A stretch of DNA of 64,000 bases, taken from NCBI GenBank assembly GCA_000720845.1, contig JODU01000017.1, positions 254,775-318,774 on the forward strand, read 5' to 3'. Source of the DNA: Kitasatospora aureofaciens (GTDB lineage: Bacteria > Actinomycetota > Actinomycetes > Streptomycetales > Streptomycetaceae). Below, in pieces: positions 18,685 through 26,079 of this stretch; position 1 is the stretch's first letter; each line of letters starts with the position of its first letter. The notes beneath the pieces were generated by a model, which ran no database searches, was not told the DNA's origin, and was given only the letters and a program-made list of their open reading frames with translations. The position numbers were made by a program, and so were the translations under genes.

Positions 18685-19424
18685 CAGCTCAGGTTGTCGC
18701 CGGGCTCGACGCCGAGGAGCTGGGTGAAGCGCTCGTAGTTGTCGATCCGGCTCTGGACCTGCGCGGGATTGCGCCCGTCGCACTCCAGGCTGCCGTTGAT
18801 GGACCGGATGGTCTCCCCGAACCCGGCGCCGTTGACCATGGCGTCGTGCGGGGTCATGGTGCCGGGACCTGACTGGGTGTTCCAGTACCACAGGCCCGTC
18901 TTCCAGGCCACCGCCGAGTCGTTCTGGACCAGGTCGGGGTTGCCCAGCAGGTCGATGCCGAGGGCGTCCCCGGCGGCCTTGTAGTTGAAGTTCCAGCTCA
19001 GCTGGACGGGCCCGCGCCCGTAGTACTTGTCGGTGCCGGCCGGGCAGCCGTACGGCTGGGACGCGTCGCAGTAGTGCGGGTAGTTGGCGGTGTTCTGCTC
19101 CACGACGTGGACCAGTCCGCCGGTTTCGTGGCTGACGTTGGCGAGGAAGGCGGCTGCCTCCTGCTTCTTCACCGTGTCGCTGCCGGTGTTCGAGAACCCC
19201 GGGTAGGCGCTGAGCGCGGCGGTGAGACCGCTGTAGGTGTAGAAGGAGTTCCGGTTCGGGAACATCTGGTCGAACTGGCCTTCGCTCACCACGAATTCGG
19301 CGGCGGCGGCTCGGGTGTCGGGCTTCGCGGGCTTCTGGGCGACGGCCGACGGCGCCATGGTCAGGGTGCACAGGGCGGCGGCCGCGCCGGTGGCGGCCAG
19401 CAGGGCGAGCTTGCGGTGCAGCAC
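18681..19424 (-). CDS. Secreted chitinase, GH19
   Basis: 247 residues. GTG 19424 is chosen because AGGAGT precedes it and it begins a normal Sec signal (LHRKLALLAATGAAAALCTLTMAPSAVAQ). The catalytic region shows SHETGG (first catalytic Glu) and YYGRGPVQLSWNFNYKAAG, both hallmarks of family 19, and the ending GDNLSC. There is no chitin-binding domain, so this is the minimal single-domain form. It lies 128 nt downstream of the LPMO gene on the same strand and probably shares its chitin-responsive control. Retaining or lysozyme-like activity cannot be told from sequence; family 19 is inverting. Confidence 0.93.
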   Translation of the reverse strand: MLHRKLALLAATGAAAALCTLTMAPSAVAQKPAKPDTRAAAAEFVVSEGQFDQMFPNRNSFYTYSGLTAALSAYPGFSNTGSDTVKKQEAAAFLANVSHETGGLVHVVEQNTANYPHYCDASQPYGCPAGTDKYYGRGPVQLSWNFNYKAAGDALGIDLLGNPDLVQNDSAVAWKTGLWYWNTQSGPGTMTPHDAMVNGAGFGETIRSINGSLECDGRNPAQVQSRIDNYERFTQLLGVEPGDNLSC

Positions 19425-19552
19425 GGTAGGTACTCCTGCTCGATGGGAGGGAGAGGGCGGGGGAGGGCGGAGCGGGGAAGCGACCGGGCACCCCGCGGGG
19501 GCGTGCACCCCGGAAGGGCCGTGGTCGCTCCCGGGCCGCTCCACCCGGCCCG

Positions 19553-20071
19553 TCAGCCGCCGACGTTGACGTCGATGCAGGCGTAGAACGCGTTGGACGT
19601 GTCGGCGACGTTCCAGACGGCGAGGACCTTCTGCTGTCCGGTGAGTCCACCGAAGTCGACCTGGTGGTTCACCACCGCGCCCGGCTTAGCGCCGCCGTCG
19701 TCGAACAGCGCGATCCGCTGACCGCCGGCGTAGTACTCCCACGTGCTGGTGGCGTGCTGAGCGGTGAGCCGCCACGAGAACGTGGTGGTCTTCGCCACCG
19801 GCGTGACCTTCCAGCCCTTGCTGTCGTCGTCCAGCTCCGCGAAGCGGCTGTTGCCGCCGCTGCAACTGGTCAGGCCCTTGGGGCCCTCGACGCTCTGCGG
19901 CTCGTACGTGATGTCGCCGCAGGACACCGTGCCCGCGGCGCACTGGGCCTGACGGCTGGGCGGGTCGGAGATGTAGCCGTGCGCGCTCGCCGAGGAGGCG
20001 GGCAGGCTCACGGCCACGACAGGGGCGAGGACCGCGCCGATCAGGGCAGCGGTCTTCCGACGTGCGTGCAT
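19553..20071 (-). CDS. Secreted chitin-binding LPMO (AA10), CHB3-like
   Basis: 172 residues: a Sec signal ending ASSASA, then mature HGYISDPPSRQ. The N-terminal His of the mature chain plus the His in TAQHATSTWEYY would form the copper histidine brace. AA10 enzymes cleave crystalline chitin oxidatively or bind it, opening it for chitinases. No extra carbohydrate-binding module is present. ATG 20071 follows AAGGAGTT. The DasR-like site at 20257 lies 186 nt upstream and the chitinase follows downstream, so the two probably form one chitin-utilisation unit. It resembles the small CHB3 protein of S. coelicolor. Confidence 0.93.
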   Translation of the reverse strand: MHARRKTAALIGAVLAPVVAVSLPASSASAHGYISDPPSRQAQCAAGTVSCGDITYEPQSVEGPKGLTSCSGGNSRFAELDDDSKGWKVTPVAKTTTFSWRLTAQHATSTWEYYAGGQRIALFDDGGAKPGAVVNHQVDFGGLTGQQKVLAVWNVADTSNAFYACIDVNVGG

Positions 20072-20256
20072 GGGAACTCCTTCACATCCGGCCGTTCCGG
20101 GCGCGCGCGGCCATGTGTGGGGGGACCACGCGCACGCCGAGTACGGCCTCTCGTGGGTGGGGCCAGGAGGCGCGAAGGTGACGCGCACTCACCGTCCTCG
20201 CAGGGGCGTGGGACCCCGGCAGGGCTCAACTCCGTAAACGGAGCGGTGAGTTCTTT

Positions 20257-20268
20257 TGGACTAGACCA
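20257..20268. promoter_or_regulatory. DasR-like responsive element (dre)
   Basis: TGGACTAGACCA differs by one base from the dre/chitinase promoter core TGGTCTAGACCA. It lies in the 311-bp gap between the LPMO (start 20071) and the hydrolase gene ending at 20383; little else is recognisable there. Confidence 0.65.
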
Positions 20269-20382
20269 TACAAGCGGTCGACGTGACCGTGTCAAGGGTG
20301 GGTCACCGGCGAACCGGGCCCCGGAGAGCCCGCGTTGGTCGGAGCCGGCGACGGCGGGAGTGCCGGGTGATCAGTCGGAGGC

Positions 20383-21324
20383 TCACTTGGACTCGAGCCG
20401 TCCGAGGGGATGGGCGTCCCCGGCCAGGTCCCTCCGGAGCGTCGTCCAGCCGGTGCTGTCGATGCCGAGGGCGTGGCGGAGGTAGGCGAGGGTGACCCGT
20501 TGGACCAGGACGACGTGGGCGGGGTTCTCGTCGGTGGTCTCGGCGGCGCCGTAGCCGGAGATGCCGCCGAGGAAGTGCTCCGCCCCGAAGAGCGTCAGGA
20601 GGCTCTTCTCGCCGGGGCTCAGCACGTACGGGTCGGCCGTCCAGTCCGCGCCGCGGACGGTGAGCGGGAGGTCGTCCTCGTCCCCCGCGACCACGAGGGC
20701 GGGGGCGGTCATGTGCGTGAAGTCGGGATGCCTCAGCCAGGGGAGGTTCTCGGCGGCGAACGGCGTCAGGGCGTCGCCGCCGGCGCCGGCCGTCGCGAGC
20801 AGCACGCCCGCCCCGACCCGGGGGTCGGAGAGGTCCGCCGCCTCACCGGTGGCGGGGTCCCGGACGCGCAGGCCCAGCAGGATGCCCGCCGTCTGGCCGC
20901 CGAAGGAGTGGCCGGCCGCCGCGACGCGGGTTCGGTCGAGCCGCCCGGCGAGGCCGGGGACGGTCGCCTCCACCACGTCCAGGTCGTCGAGGACGCGCCG
21001 CATGTCCTCGACGCGCGAGCGCCACAACCCCGGCCGGCGCGGGTCGTCCTCGGGAAGGCCCGACGTCCTGGAGTCGAGGTGGGTGGGCTGGACCACCACG
21101 AAGCCGTGGGCGGCCCAGTGGTCGGCGAGCGGGCCGTAGCCGTCGAGCGAGGAGCCGAAGCCGTGCGAGAGGAGGACGACGGGCAGGCCGTGCCCGGTCA
21201 CCGGCGCGGACACGCGCACGCGCAGGTCCTCGCCGCGCTCCGGGGCGCGCAGCACGACGGGTTTGACCGAGACGACCGGTTCGGTGGTGGCGACGCCGGC
21301 CGTGGCGCGGACGGGTGTGGTCAT
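20383..21324 (-). CDS. Chlorophyllase/PAF-acetylhydrolase-like alpha/beta hydrolase
   Basis: 313 residues without a clear signal peptide. Core motifs: VVLLSHGFGSSLDGYGPLADHWAAHGFVVVQPTHLDSR (oxyanion strand), nucleophile elbow AAAGHSFGGQTAG (about residue 150), an Asp-rich VVAGDEDDLP segment and GAEHFLGG with the probable catalytic His. The substrate cannot be assigned. It is divergent from a MerR regulator whose palindromic operator lies between them, so it is a likely target of that regulator. Confidence 0.8.
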   Translation of the reverse strand: MTTPVRATAGVATTEPVVSVKPVVLRAPERGEDLRVRVSAPVTGHGLPVVLLSHGFGSSLDGYGPLADHWAAHGFVVVQPTHLDSRTSGLPEDDPRRPGLWRSRVEDMRRVLDDLDVVEATVPGLAGRLDRTRVAAAGHSFGGQTAGILLGLRVRDPATGEAADLSDPRVGAGVLLATAGAGGDALTPFAAENLPWLRHPDFTHMTAPALVVAGDEDDLPLTVRGADWTADPYVLSPGEKSLLTLFGAEHFLGGISGYGAAETTDENPAHVVLVQRVTLAYLRHALGIDSTGWTTLRRDLAGDAHPLGRLESK

Positions 21325-21405
21325 GACGGGGCCCTTCTTTCTGCCGGCCAGGGGTGGGGAGAAGGGCCCCGGGACTGGGTGGGGCCCTCGGGAGTTACGC
21401 TAAAA

Positions 21406-21423
21406 CCTGACGTTGACGTGAGG
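21406..21423. promoter_or_regulatory. MerR-type operator
   Basis: CCTGACGTTGACGTGAGG: outer CCT/AGG and inner ACGT/ACGT form an 18-bp imperfect palindrome between the divergent hydrolase (start 21324) and MerR gene (start 21464). Confidence 0.6.
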
Positions 21424-21463
21424 GGCAAGTCGCCCGGCCCGGCTCAGGGAGAGGAGGCGCGGG

Positions 21464-21844
21464 ATGCGCATCGGGGAGCTCGCCGCCAGGACGGGCGTCA
21501 GCGTGCGGGCGCTGCGCTACTACGAGGAGCAGGACCTGCTCGTCGCGGAGCGCAGCCACAGTGGTCAGCGGCACTATCCCGAGAGCGCCGTCGGCCACGT
21601 CCGGCTGATCCAGCAGCTCTACGCCGCGGGCCTGTCGAGCCGGACCATCGTCGACCTCATGCCGTACGCGGCCGACGGCAGGGCCACGCCGGAACTGCTC
21701 GACCGCCTGTCCGCGGAACGGCACCGCGTCGAGAGCCGGATCACCGAACTGGTCGGCACCCGGGACAGACTCGACTCCGTCATCACCGGCGCCACGGACA
21801 ACCTCCACACCGGTCGTCCCTGCGGTGCCGCCGGGGCCTCCTGA
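21464..21844 (+). CDS. MerR-family regulator
   Basis: 126 residues. MRIGELAARTGVSVRALRYYEEQDLL is the MerR DNA-binding start, then SGQRHYPESAVGHVRLIQQLYAAGLSSRTIVDLMP. A C-terminal coiled coil (about 75-108) lacks the Cys residues of metal-sensing MerR proteins; a lone Cys occurs only in the extreme tail. It therefore looks like a small-molecule-type regulator. Start ATG follows GGAGAGGAGG. Its divergent neighbour is the alpha/beta hydrolase, and the ferritin-fold gene follows downstream after about 150 nt. Confidence 0.9.
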   Translation: MRIGELAARTGVSVRALRYYEEQDLLVAERSHSGQRHYPESAVGHVRLIQQLYAAGLSSRTIVDLMPYAADGRATPELLDRLSAERHRVESRITELVGTRDRLDSVITGATDNLHTGRPCGAAGAS

Positions 21845-21993
21845 ACCGACGCGGTAGGGCCGACCGGGTAGAGGATGCACCGCGCGGTGCCGCCCGCCCG
21901 GGAAACGGCCCCGGCGCTGCTAGTTTCGCCAGCCGTCGGAGGAATCCGGACGTCTCGGACAGAGGCGGGCGTCGGCGTGGAGAGGGAGTACGG

Positions 21994-23127
21994 GTGACTG
22001 GTGTGCGCGAGGAATCGTCGGGGGCGGGCGGCCCGTTCGGGCGAAGGACCTTCATGGCGTCGGCCGTCCTGACGGCGGCCGTCCCCGTCTCGGCCGCCGC
22101 CCCGGTCCGGGCGGCCGGGCGGCCGGAGGGCGCCGTGTCCGGCTGCCGGGCCGTGGCCCGGCTGCTCGCCGTCCCCGAAAGCGGTCGCGGCGTCGACTGG
22201 CTGAGGGAGGCCCTCCAGGTCGCCGTAGCGCTCGAACTCGCCACGATCCCGCCCTACCTGTGCGGATGGTGGTCCGTGGGGGACCGTACGAGCCACGTCG
22301 CACGGCTGATCCGGCGCATCATCGGCGACGAGATGTTCCACATGGGCGTCGTCTGCAACCTGCTGGTGGCCGTGGGCGGCCGGCCGCGGGTCACGGACGC
22401 GGCCCCCGCCTACCCCGGCCCGCTCCCCGGCGGGGTGCGCGACGGGGTGAACGTCTACCTCTCGGGCCTCACCAGGCCCTTCGTGCACGACGTGATGATG
22501 GCGATCGAGGCCCCGGAGGCGCCCCTGGCCCGCGCTGTGAACAACTCGCCCAGCATCGGCCACTTCTACGACGACCTGCTGCGCGCCTTCCGGTCCACGG
22601 CGCCCCCGCTGTCCGCCCGCGGGCAGTTGTCCCAGCACATCGGCTCCGACGTCCTCGAACCCGTCACCGACCTCGACGGCGTCGAGCGGGCGATCGAGAT
22701 CATCAAGGAACAGGGCGAGGGCACCACCAGCTCCCCCGAGGACGCCTTCGGCGACGACTACCCGGCCCACTACTACGCCTTCGGCGAGATCTACCACGGA
22801 CGGCAGCTGCGCCGGGAGGACGACGGCTGGCGGTTCACCGGCGCCCCCGTGCCCTTCCCCGACGCACGCCCCATGGCCCGGGTCCCGGCCGGTGGCTGGC
22901 CCGACCCGCCGCAGCGGGTGGCGGACCTCCTCGACCGGTTCGACACCGCCTACGCCAAGGTGCTGAGCACCCTCGAGGCGGCCTGGGCCCACGGCGACGC
23001 ACGCACCCTGGGCTCGGCCGTGCGGACGATGCGCGGGCTGGAGGGCACCGCCCTGGAACTGATGGAAACCGGCATCCCGGGCGCCCGGGGCAACTACGGC
23101 CCCCAGTTCCGCCCGCCCCGCGCGTGA
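21994..23127 (+). CDS. Tat-exported ferritin-like (VioB-type) protein
   Basis: 377 residues from GTG 21994, preceded by GGAGAGGGAG. A twin-arginine signal (FGRRTFMASAVLTAA, ending APVRAA) opens the protein. The body has the long helices of the ferritin-like/iminophenylpyruvate dimer synthase family: LQVAVALELATIPPYLCGWW, LIRRIIGDEMFHMGVVCNLLVAVGG (E and H ligands), and YAFGEIYHGRQL. In violacein-type pathways the related VioB domain couples indole imines, but many homologues of this size have no known role. Tat export of a pre-folded, metal-loaded ferritin-fold enzyme is plausible. It is convergent with the SulP gene (14-nt gap). Confidence 0.8.
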   Translation: MTGVREESSGAGGPFGRRTFMASAVLTAAVPVSAAAPVRAAGRPEGAVSGCRAVARLLAVPESGRGVDWLREALQVAVALELATIPPYLCGWWSVGDRTSHVARLIRRIIGDEMFHMGVVCNLLVAVGGRPRVTDAAPAYPGPLPGGVRDGVNVYLSGLTRPFVHDVMMAIEAPEAPLARAVNNSPSIGHFYDDLLRAFRSTAPPLSARGQLSQHIGSDVLEPVTDLDGVERAIEIIKEQGEGTTSSPEDAFGDDYPAHYYAFGEIYHGRQLRREDDGWRFTGAPVPFPDARPMARVPAGGWPDPPQRVADLLDRFDTAYAKVLSTLEAAWAHGDARTLGSAVRTMRGLEGTALELMETGIPGARGNYGPQFRPPRA

Positions 23128-23141
23128 CGCCCGCAAGACGG

Positions 23142-24647
23142 TCAGTGGTTGCCGGCGAGGGCGCCGCCGAGCCTCTCGCGCATCAGCGTGCTGTGCTCGT
23201 TGAGACCGACGATCTCGACCCGCTTGCCGCGCTGCGCGTACTTGGTCTCGATCGCGTCCAGTGCGGCGACGGACGAGGCGTCCCAGATGTGGGTGGCCGA
23301 CAGGTCGATGACGACCCGCTCGGGGTCACCCGCGTAGTCGAAGCGCGTGACGAGGTCGTTGCTGGAGGCGAAGAACAGCTCGCCGGTGACGGAGTAGACG
23401 ACCTGGCCGCCGTCGGGGTCGGTGACCGAGGTGACGTCGGCCAGGTGGGCCACCCGCCGGGCGAAGATCACCATGGCGGTGACGGAGCCGACCACGACGC
23501 CGATGGCCAGGTTGCCGGTGGCGACCACGACGGCGACGGTGACCACCATGACGAGGATCTCGCCGGCGGGCATCCGCCCGAGGGTCCTGGGAGCGACGGA
23601 GTGCCAGTCGAACGTCGTGAACGACACCATCACCATCACCGCGACCAGGGCGGCCATCGGGATGTCGGACACGACCGGGCCGAAGACGATGCACAGCACC
23701 ATCAGGAACGCACCCGCCAGGAACGTGGACAGGCGGGTACGCGCGCCGGACACCTTCACGTTGATCATCGTCTGGCCGATCATGGCGCAACCGCCCATGC
23801 CGCCGAAGAAGCCGGTGACGATGTTGGCGATGCCCTGACCGATCGACTCACGGGTCTTGTCGGAGTGGGTGTCGGTGATGTCGTCCACCAGCTTCGCCGT
23901 CATCAGCGACTCCATGAGCCCGACCAGGGCCATGGCGAGCGCGTACGGGGCGACGGTGGTCAGCGTGTCGAGGGTGAAGGGCACGTCGGGCAGCCCCGGC
24001 ACCGGCAGCGCGTGCGGCAGCTCCCCCTTGTCACCGACGGTCGGTACCGCGATGCCGGCCGCCACGGTGACGACCGTCAGGACGACGATGGACACCAGCG
24101 GCGCCGGGACCACCCTGGTGATCCTGGGGAAGAGCACCATCAGCACGAGCCCGGCCACCACGAGCGGGTACACCGGCCAGGGCACATCGGTCATCTCGGG
24201 CACCTGCGCCATGAAGATGAGGATGGCGAGGGCGTTGACGAAGCCGGTCATCACCGAGCGCGGCACGAACCGCATCAACCTGGCCACCCCGAGCGCGCCG
24301 AGGACGATCTGGAAGACACCGGCGAGGATGACCGCCGCGACGAGGTACCCCAGCCCGTGCTCACGGTTCAACGGGGCGATCACCAGGGCGACGGCCCCCG
24401 TCGCCGCGGAGATCATCGCGCGGCGGCCGCCGACGACCGAGATGGTGACGGCCATGGTGAACGCCGCGAACAGCCCGATCTCCGGGTCGACCCCGGCGAT
24501 GATCGAGAAGGAGATCGCCTCGGGGACCAGGGCGAGGGCGACGACGAGTCCGGCGAGGACCTCGGTGCGCCACGCCTTCGGGTCGGAGATCCAGTCGGGC
24601 TTGAGACCGCGCAGGCGCGCGGCGGGGGAGAGCGCGGGAGCAGACAA
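23142..24647 (-). CDS. SulP-family anion transporter with STAS domain
   Basis: 501 residues. About 10-12 membrane segments (residues about 25-395) with the SulP opening LAGLVVALALVPEAISFSIIAGVDPEIGLFAAF, then a C-terminal STAS domain (about 405-495; ERVVIDLSATHIWDASSVAALDAI). SulP proteins move sulfate, bicarbonate or other anions; the STAS domain is regulatory. The start is TTG 24647 with only a weak upstream AGG; no better start precedes it. A 313-bp gap separates it from the divergent MerR gene, which has a strong palindrome and may regulate it. Confidence 0.88.
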   Translation of the reverse strand: MSAPALSPAARLRGLKPDWISDPKAWRTEVLAGLVVALALVPEAISFSIIAGVDPEIGLFAAFTMAVTISVVGGRRAMISAATGAVALVIAPLNREHGLGYLVAAVILAGVFQIVLGALGVARLMRFVPRSVMTGFVNALAILIFMAQVPEMTDVPWPVYPLVVAGLVLMVLFPRITRVVPAPLVSIVVLTVVTVAAGIAVPTVGDKGELPHALPVPGLPDVPFTLDTLTTVAPYALAMALVGLMESLMTAKLVDDITDTHSDKTRESIGQGIANIVTGFFGGMGGCAMIGQTMINVKVSGARTRLSTFLAGAFLMVLCIVFGPVVSDIPMAALVAVMVMVSFTTFDWHSVAPRTLGRMPAGEILVMVVTVAVVVATGNLAIGVVVGSVTAMVIFARRVAHLADVTSVTDPDGGQVVYSVTGELFFASSNDLVTRFDYAGDPERVVIDLSATHIWDASSVAALDAIETKYAQRGKRVEIVGLNEHSTLMRERLGGALAGNH

Positions 24648-24887
24648 GAGGGAGGTACCTGTCGTGGTCGGGCACGCCCGGCGGCGGGGAACGTGCGGAG
24701 GAGCGCGCGGGCCGGGCCGGTCCTGCGCGAGGGCCGCGTCGCGGCGGACCCGGAGTCGGGCAAGAGGCGGCGTGCCGACGGGCGGCCGCTCCTCAGGGGC
24801 GGAGCGTCACGGCGGGCAGACGGCGGCGCTGGGCGTCATCGGCATGCGCTCGCTCTCTCCTGCCTGGCGTCGGTACGGGACCCGACG
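24648..24887. other. Long SulP leader region, no gene seen
   Basis: GC-rich sequence upstream of the SulP gene. Apparent long frames here are continuations of antisense shadows with no family resemblance. I see no riboswitch or RNA gene; the only clear element in the gap is the MerR operator at 24888. Confidence 0.4.
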
Positions 24888-24913
24888 ACTCTACCCTAAC
24901 GTTACGGTAGAGT
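24888..24913. promoter_or_regulatory. 26-bp MerR operator
   Basis: Arms ACTCTACC (24888-24895) and GGTAGAGT (24906-24913) enclose TAACGTTA with single mismatched bases on each side. It sits 48 nt upstream of the MerR start and is locally AT-richer, which fits an overlapping MerR promoter. Confidence 0.75.
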
Positions 24914-24960
24914 CCGGCCGTCGCGACGGCGGCCGGACGGACGACGAGGAAGGCGCACGC

Positions 24961-25371
24961 GTGAACGGCGGGCACATGCGGATCGGTGAGGTGGCGTCCA
25001 GGACCGAGTTGTCGCTGCGCACGATCCGGCACTACGAGGAGACGGGCCTGGTCGTCCCGTCCGCCCGCTCCCAGGGCGGCTTCCGCCTGTACACGGAGGC
25101 CGACGTCGCCCGCCTCATGGTCGTGCGCCGCATGAAGCCGCTCGGCTTCACCCTCGACGAGATGCGCGACCTCCTGGAGGCGACCGACCGCCTGGACCGC
25201 GCCGAGGGGCAGCTGTCGGCCGGCGAGCGCGAGCAACTCCTCGAGCGCGTGCGTGTCTTCGAGCGGGCCGCCCGGCAGCGGGTCGCCGACCTGCGCACCC
25301 GGCTGGCGCGGGCGGAGGAGTTCGCCGCGACCCTGGCCGACCGGATCGAGAGCGCGACAGCCGGACCGTAG
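24961..25371 (+). CDS. MerR-family regulator
   Basis: 136 residues from GTG 24961 (GAGGAAGG seven bases upstream); ATG 24976 is an alternative. MRIGEVASRTELSLRTIRHYEETGLVVPSARSQGGFRLYTEADVARLMVVRRMKPLGFTLDEMRDLL is a complete DNA-binding domain, followed by a coiled coil rich in Arg/Glu. There are no Cys residues, so no metal or redox cluster. The 26-bp palindrome upstream suggests autoregulation; the divergent SulP transporter is the probable target. Confidence 0.9.
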   Translation: MNGGHMRIGEVASRTELSLRTIRHYEETGLVVPSARSQGGFRLYTEADVARLMVVRRMKPLGFTLDEMRDLLEATDRLDRAEGQLSAGEREQLLERVRVFERAARQRVADLRTRLARAEEFAATLADRIESATAGP

Positions 25372-25396
25372 CGGACGCGCCACCGGGCCCCTCGTC

Positions 25397-25444
25397 CGCT
25401 ACCCGGCCTGCATGATCTGGCGCTACCCGGCCTGCATGATCTGG
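25397..25444. repeat. Perfect 24-bp tandem duplication at a gene end
   Basis: The unit starting CGCTACCCGGCCTGCATGAT occurs twice back to back, 25397-25420 and 25421-25444, without mismatch. The second copy encodes the last residues and stop of the VOC protein (minus strand); the first lies after the stop. Confidence 0.95.
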
Positions 25445-25815
25445 ATCAGGTTGCCGCAGGTGTCGTCGAGGACCGCCGTGGTGACCGAGCCCGTCTCCAG
25501 CGGCTCCTGGACGAAGTGCACCCCGAGCCCGCGCAGCCTGTCGTACTCCGCCCGCACGTCGTCCACGGCGAAGGACGCGGCCGGGATGCCGTCCTCGGCC
25601 AGCGCCGTCCGGTACGGCCGCACCGCGGGGTGACCGGAGGGCTCGAGCAGCAGCTCGGTCCCGTCGGGAGCCTCGGGCGAGACCACGGTCAGCCACCGGT
25701 CCCCGCCCGCCCCCACCGGCACGTCGTGCTTCTTCAGGAAGCCCAGCGCCTCGGTGTAGAAGCGCAGGGCCTGGGCCTGATCGTCGACGAAGACGCTGGT
25801 GAGGTTGATCTTCAT
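25423..25815 (-). CDS. VOC (glyoxalase/bleomycin-resistance fold) protein
   Basis: 130 residues from ATG 25815. Paired beta-alpha-beta-beta-beta motifs: MKINLTSVFVDDQAQALRFYTEALGFLKKHDVPVG at the start, then a second module beginning about residue 72 (PAASFAVDDVRAEYDRLRGLGVHFVQEP) and ending DDTCGNLIQIMQ with the terminal metal-ligand-like Cys/Gly/Asn block. Family members include dioxygenases, glyoxalases and antibiotic-binding proteins; the role here is unknown. The last codons and stop fall inside a perfect 24-bp tandem duplication. Confidence 0.85.
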   Translation of the reverse strand: MKINLTSVFVDDQAQALRFYTEALGFLKKHDVPVGAGGDRWLTVVSPEAPDGTELLLEPSGHPAVRPYRTALAEDGIPAASFAVDDVRAEYDRLRGLGVHFVQEPLETGSVTTAVLDDTCGNLIQIMQAG

Positions 25816-25958
25816 GGGGTCATCTCCGGTACTGGGTTCCGGGCCGTGGGACACGAGGTGCTCGGGCGGGCCGAAACCCTCCGGGACACCACCTGCCTAC
25901 CAAGGACCCGCGGGCCCGGCAACGGGCCGCGGACCCGGGTACGTACCGGACCGGTGCC

Positions 25959-26036
25959 CTAGGACTGGGGCCGCCGTCCGTGGTTGGCGGGGTGGTTGCG
26001 GCGTGCCTTCTTCTTGCGGCGTCGCTTCGAGGACAT
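25959..26036 (-). CDS. Tiny basic protein, probable ribosomal protein bL37
   Basis: A 25-residue frame beginning MSSKRRRKKKARRNHPANHG and ending RRPQS, with an ideal AAGGAGG site 8 nt upstream of the ATG. The pattern of a basic N-terminus followed by ANHGxRP matches, as I remember it, the short actinobacterial ribosomal protein bL37. It would be missed by most length cut-offs. It stands alone between the VOC and AraC genes, not in a ribosomal operon, so it may be one of two paralogues in this genome. Confidence 0.72.
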   Translation of the reverse strand: MSSKRRRKKKARRNHPANHGRRPQS

Positions 26037-26079
26037 GCGTGCCTCCTTCGGAAGACGTCTGCTCGGTGCGCGTTGCGTG

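Noticed and set aside
20410..21993. N-terminal extension of the ferritin-fold frame
   Set aside because: It is antisense to the hydrolase and overlaps MerR; the Tat signal at 21994 with a ribosome site marks the real start.
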